Below are positions 63,091 through 64,000 of a DNA stretch of 64,000 nucleotides, one piece after another. This DNA is from Pseudomonadota bacterium. GTDB taxonomy: Bacteria > Pseudomonadota > Alphaproteobacteria > Micropepsales > Micropepsaceae. The notes beneath the pieces are model-generated. The model was given only the letters and a program-made list of their open reading frames with translations, ran no database searches and was not told where the DNA came from. A program made the position numbers and the translations under genes. Position 1 is the first letter of the stretch, and each line of letters begins with the position of its first letter. The stretch covers positions 124,001-188,000 of the forward strand of contig JAJZDZ010000001.1 of NCBI GenBank assembly GCA_021851325.1, in the 5' to 3' direction.

Positions 63091-64000
63091 CTATAGCCCA
63101 AGGACCTTTTCCGCCGATTCGAAGGGCAGCTTTTGTGCTTCGGCGACAGCGCCATAGGTCAGAGTACCGTGGTACACATTGAGCCCGGCGCGCAGGTGCG
63201 GATTTTTCTTCATCGCAGCTTCTGGACCCAGCTGCGCCAGTGCCAGGATAAATGGCAACGTCGCATTGTTGAGTGCAAAAGTTGAGGTGCGCGCGACACC
63301 GCCTGGCATGTTGGCAACACAATAATGCACGACATCATGGAGAATATAGGTTGGATCCGCATGGGTGGTGGCGTGGCTGGTTTCTGCACAGCCACCCTGG
63401 TCGATCGCCACATCGACGATCACGGACCCCTTCTTCATCTGCCGGACCATGGATTCTTTGATCAGCTTGGGTGCTGCGGCACCCGGCAGCAAGACGCCAC
63501 CGATCACGAGGTCGGCACTGATGACCTGTTCCTCAATGGCATCAATCGTCGAAAACAGGGTCTGCATACGCGAGCCGAACTGCTCATCGAGCTCTTTTAG
63601 CCTCCCTAGCGAGACGTCGAGCACCACGACATGAGCCTCGAGCCCCATCGCCATGCGCGCAGCATTGGTCCCAACCACGCCGCCACCAAGCACCACAACC
63701 TTCGCTGCCGGTACCCCCGGCACCCCGCCCAGAAGCTGACCGCGTCCACCTTGGGCGATCTCCAGACAATGTGCCCCAGCCTGTATCGACATGCGCCCAG
63801 CAACTTCACTCATCGGCGCAAGCAGGGGAAGTCCGCCCCGTGCATCCGTCACTGTCTCGTAGGCGATGCAAGTGGCACCGGATTTCAGCAATCCCTGCGT
63901 TTGTTCGGGATCCGGAGCAAGATGCAGATAGGTGAACAGTGTCTGCCCCTTGCGTAGACGTTTGATTTCTGCGGCCTGTGGCTCCTTGACCTTTACGATC
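63091..64000 (-). CDS. ald: Alanine dehydrogenase, C-terminal part (partial)
   Basis: About 303 C-terminal residues are in the window; the gene runs off the end at 64000. NAD-dependent oxidative deamination of L-alanine to pyruvate. Visible features are KVKEPQAAEI near the edge, LAPMSEVAGRMSIQ with a catalytic loop, the Rossmann motif VVLGGGVVGTNAA and DVAIDQGGCAETSHATTH. The N-terminal roughly 65 residues lie beyond the window. No premature stop is seen. Confidence 0.95.
   Translation of the reverse strand, partial: IVKVKEPQAAEIKRLRKGQTLFTYLHLAPDPEQTQGLLKSGATCIAYETVTDARGGLPLLAPMSEVAGRMSIQAGAHCLEIAQGGRGQLLGGVPGVPAAKVVVLGGGVVGTNAARMAMGLEAHVVVLDVSLGRLKELDEQFGSRMQTLFSTIDAIEEQVISADLVIGGVLLPGAAAPKLIKESMVRQMKKGSVIVDVAIDQGGCAETSHATTHADPTYILHDVVHYCVANMPGGVARTSTFALNNATLPFILALAQLGPEAAMKKNPHLRAGLNVYHGTLTYGAVAEAQKLPFESAEKVLGL

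Overview
The window is a 64 kb piece of chromosome with high G+C from an alphaproteobacterium. The evidence is gene content and order: the DUF2093, DUF2794, DUF3035 and DUF4170 families, the ribF-ileS-lspA-DUF3035-M16 run, a pmbA-IMPase-DUF4170-msbA-waaA-lpxK lipid A/Kdo cluster, a METTL20-type methyltransferase and a TipF-like EAL protein. I cannot place it to genus. Coding density is high, many neighbours overlap by 1-58 bp, and I found no rRNA, tRNA, insertion sequence, prophage, CRISPR array or integrase. It reads as core chromosome, so the interest lies in unusual variants of ordinary genes.

Layout. 1-6.9 kb: end of an aldo/keto reductase, pirin, a small membrane protein, gshA and rsmE (minus), ubiA, a MAPEG protein, a fatty acid desaturase and a METTL20-like methyltransferase. 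6.9-9.3 kb: two divergent citrate synthase paralogues, one fused to an N-terminal DNA-binding helix-turn-helix, sharing a 76-bp intergenic region filled with palindromes. 9.3-14.2 kb: amino acid permease, UbiD decarboxylase, a bilobed retropepsin-like protease and a second MAPEG protein. 14.2-21.8 kb: pmbA, IMPase, DUF4170, MsbA-type exporter, waaA, lpxK and a LpxL-type acyltransferase, an envelope lipid operon. 21.7-25.6 kb: M23-like protein, DUF2093, xseA and purD.

25.7-29.7 kb: an APH-fold phosphotransferase and an acyl-CoA dehydrogenase of the ACAD10/11 (LvaA/LvaC) type flank a soluble PAS histidine kinase. 29.8-35.9 kb: PAP2 phosphatase, GPH symporter, GST, DsbA-fold isomerase, MBL hydrolase, tadA and a large-subunit type pseudouridine synthase. 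35.9-43.6 kb: a Tyr/Gly/His-rich secreted protein, an isochorismatase-like protein, thiC behind a TPP riboswitch, GNAT, a quinone oxidoreductase, a creatininase-family protein, a CaiB/BaiF CoA transferase, pterin dehydratase and a small zincin.

43.7-51.0 kb: a tightly overlapped minus-strand unit (GDSL esterase, murJ, thpR) diverges from an ABC ATPase and its FtsX-type permease, followed by a Bax-inhibitor-1 protein with a clear terminator. 51.2-60.9 kb: a long minus-strand run, read from 60.9 kb downward, of TipF-like EAL protein, HAD hydrolase, MaoC hydratase, ribF, ileS, lspA, DUF3035 lipoprotein, M16-like protein and DUF2794. 61.3-64 kb: SDR, diheme cytochrome c and the C-terminal part of alanine dehydrogenase.

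Strongest leads. (1) The helix-turn-helix/citrate synthase fusion with palindromic putative operators between it and a second citrate synthase gene, which looks like a metabolite-sensing autoregulator. (2) A lone M16-family protein whose zinc motif is NFLEK. (3) An isoleucyl-tRNA synthetase with HSGT in place of HIGH. (4) Perfect hairpins whose loops hold the stop codon at the ends of several convergent genes. (5) The split ACAD10/11-like pair around a histidine kinase.
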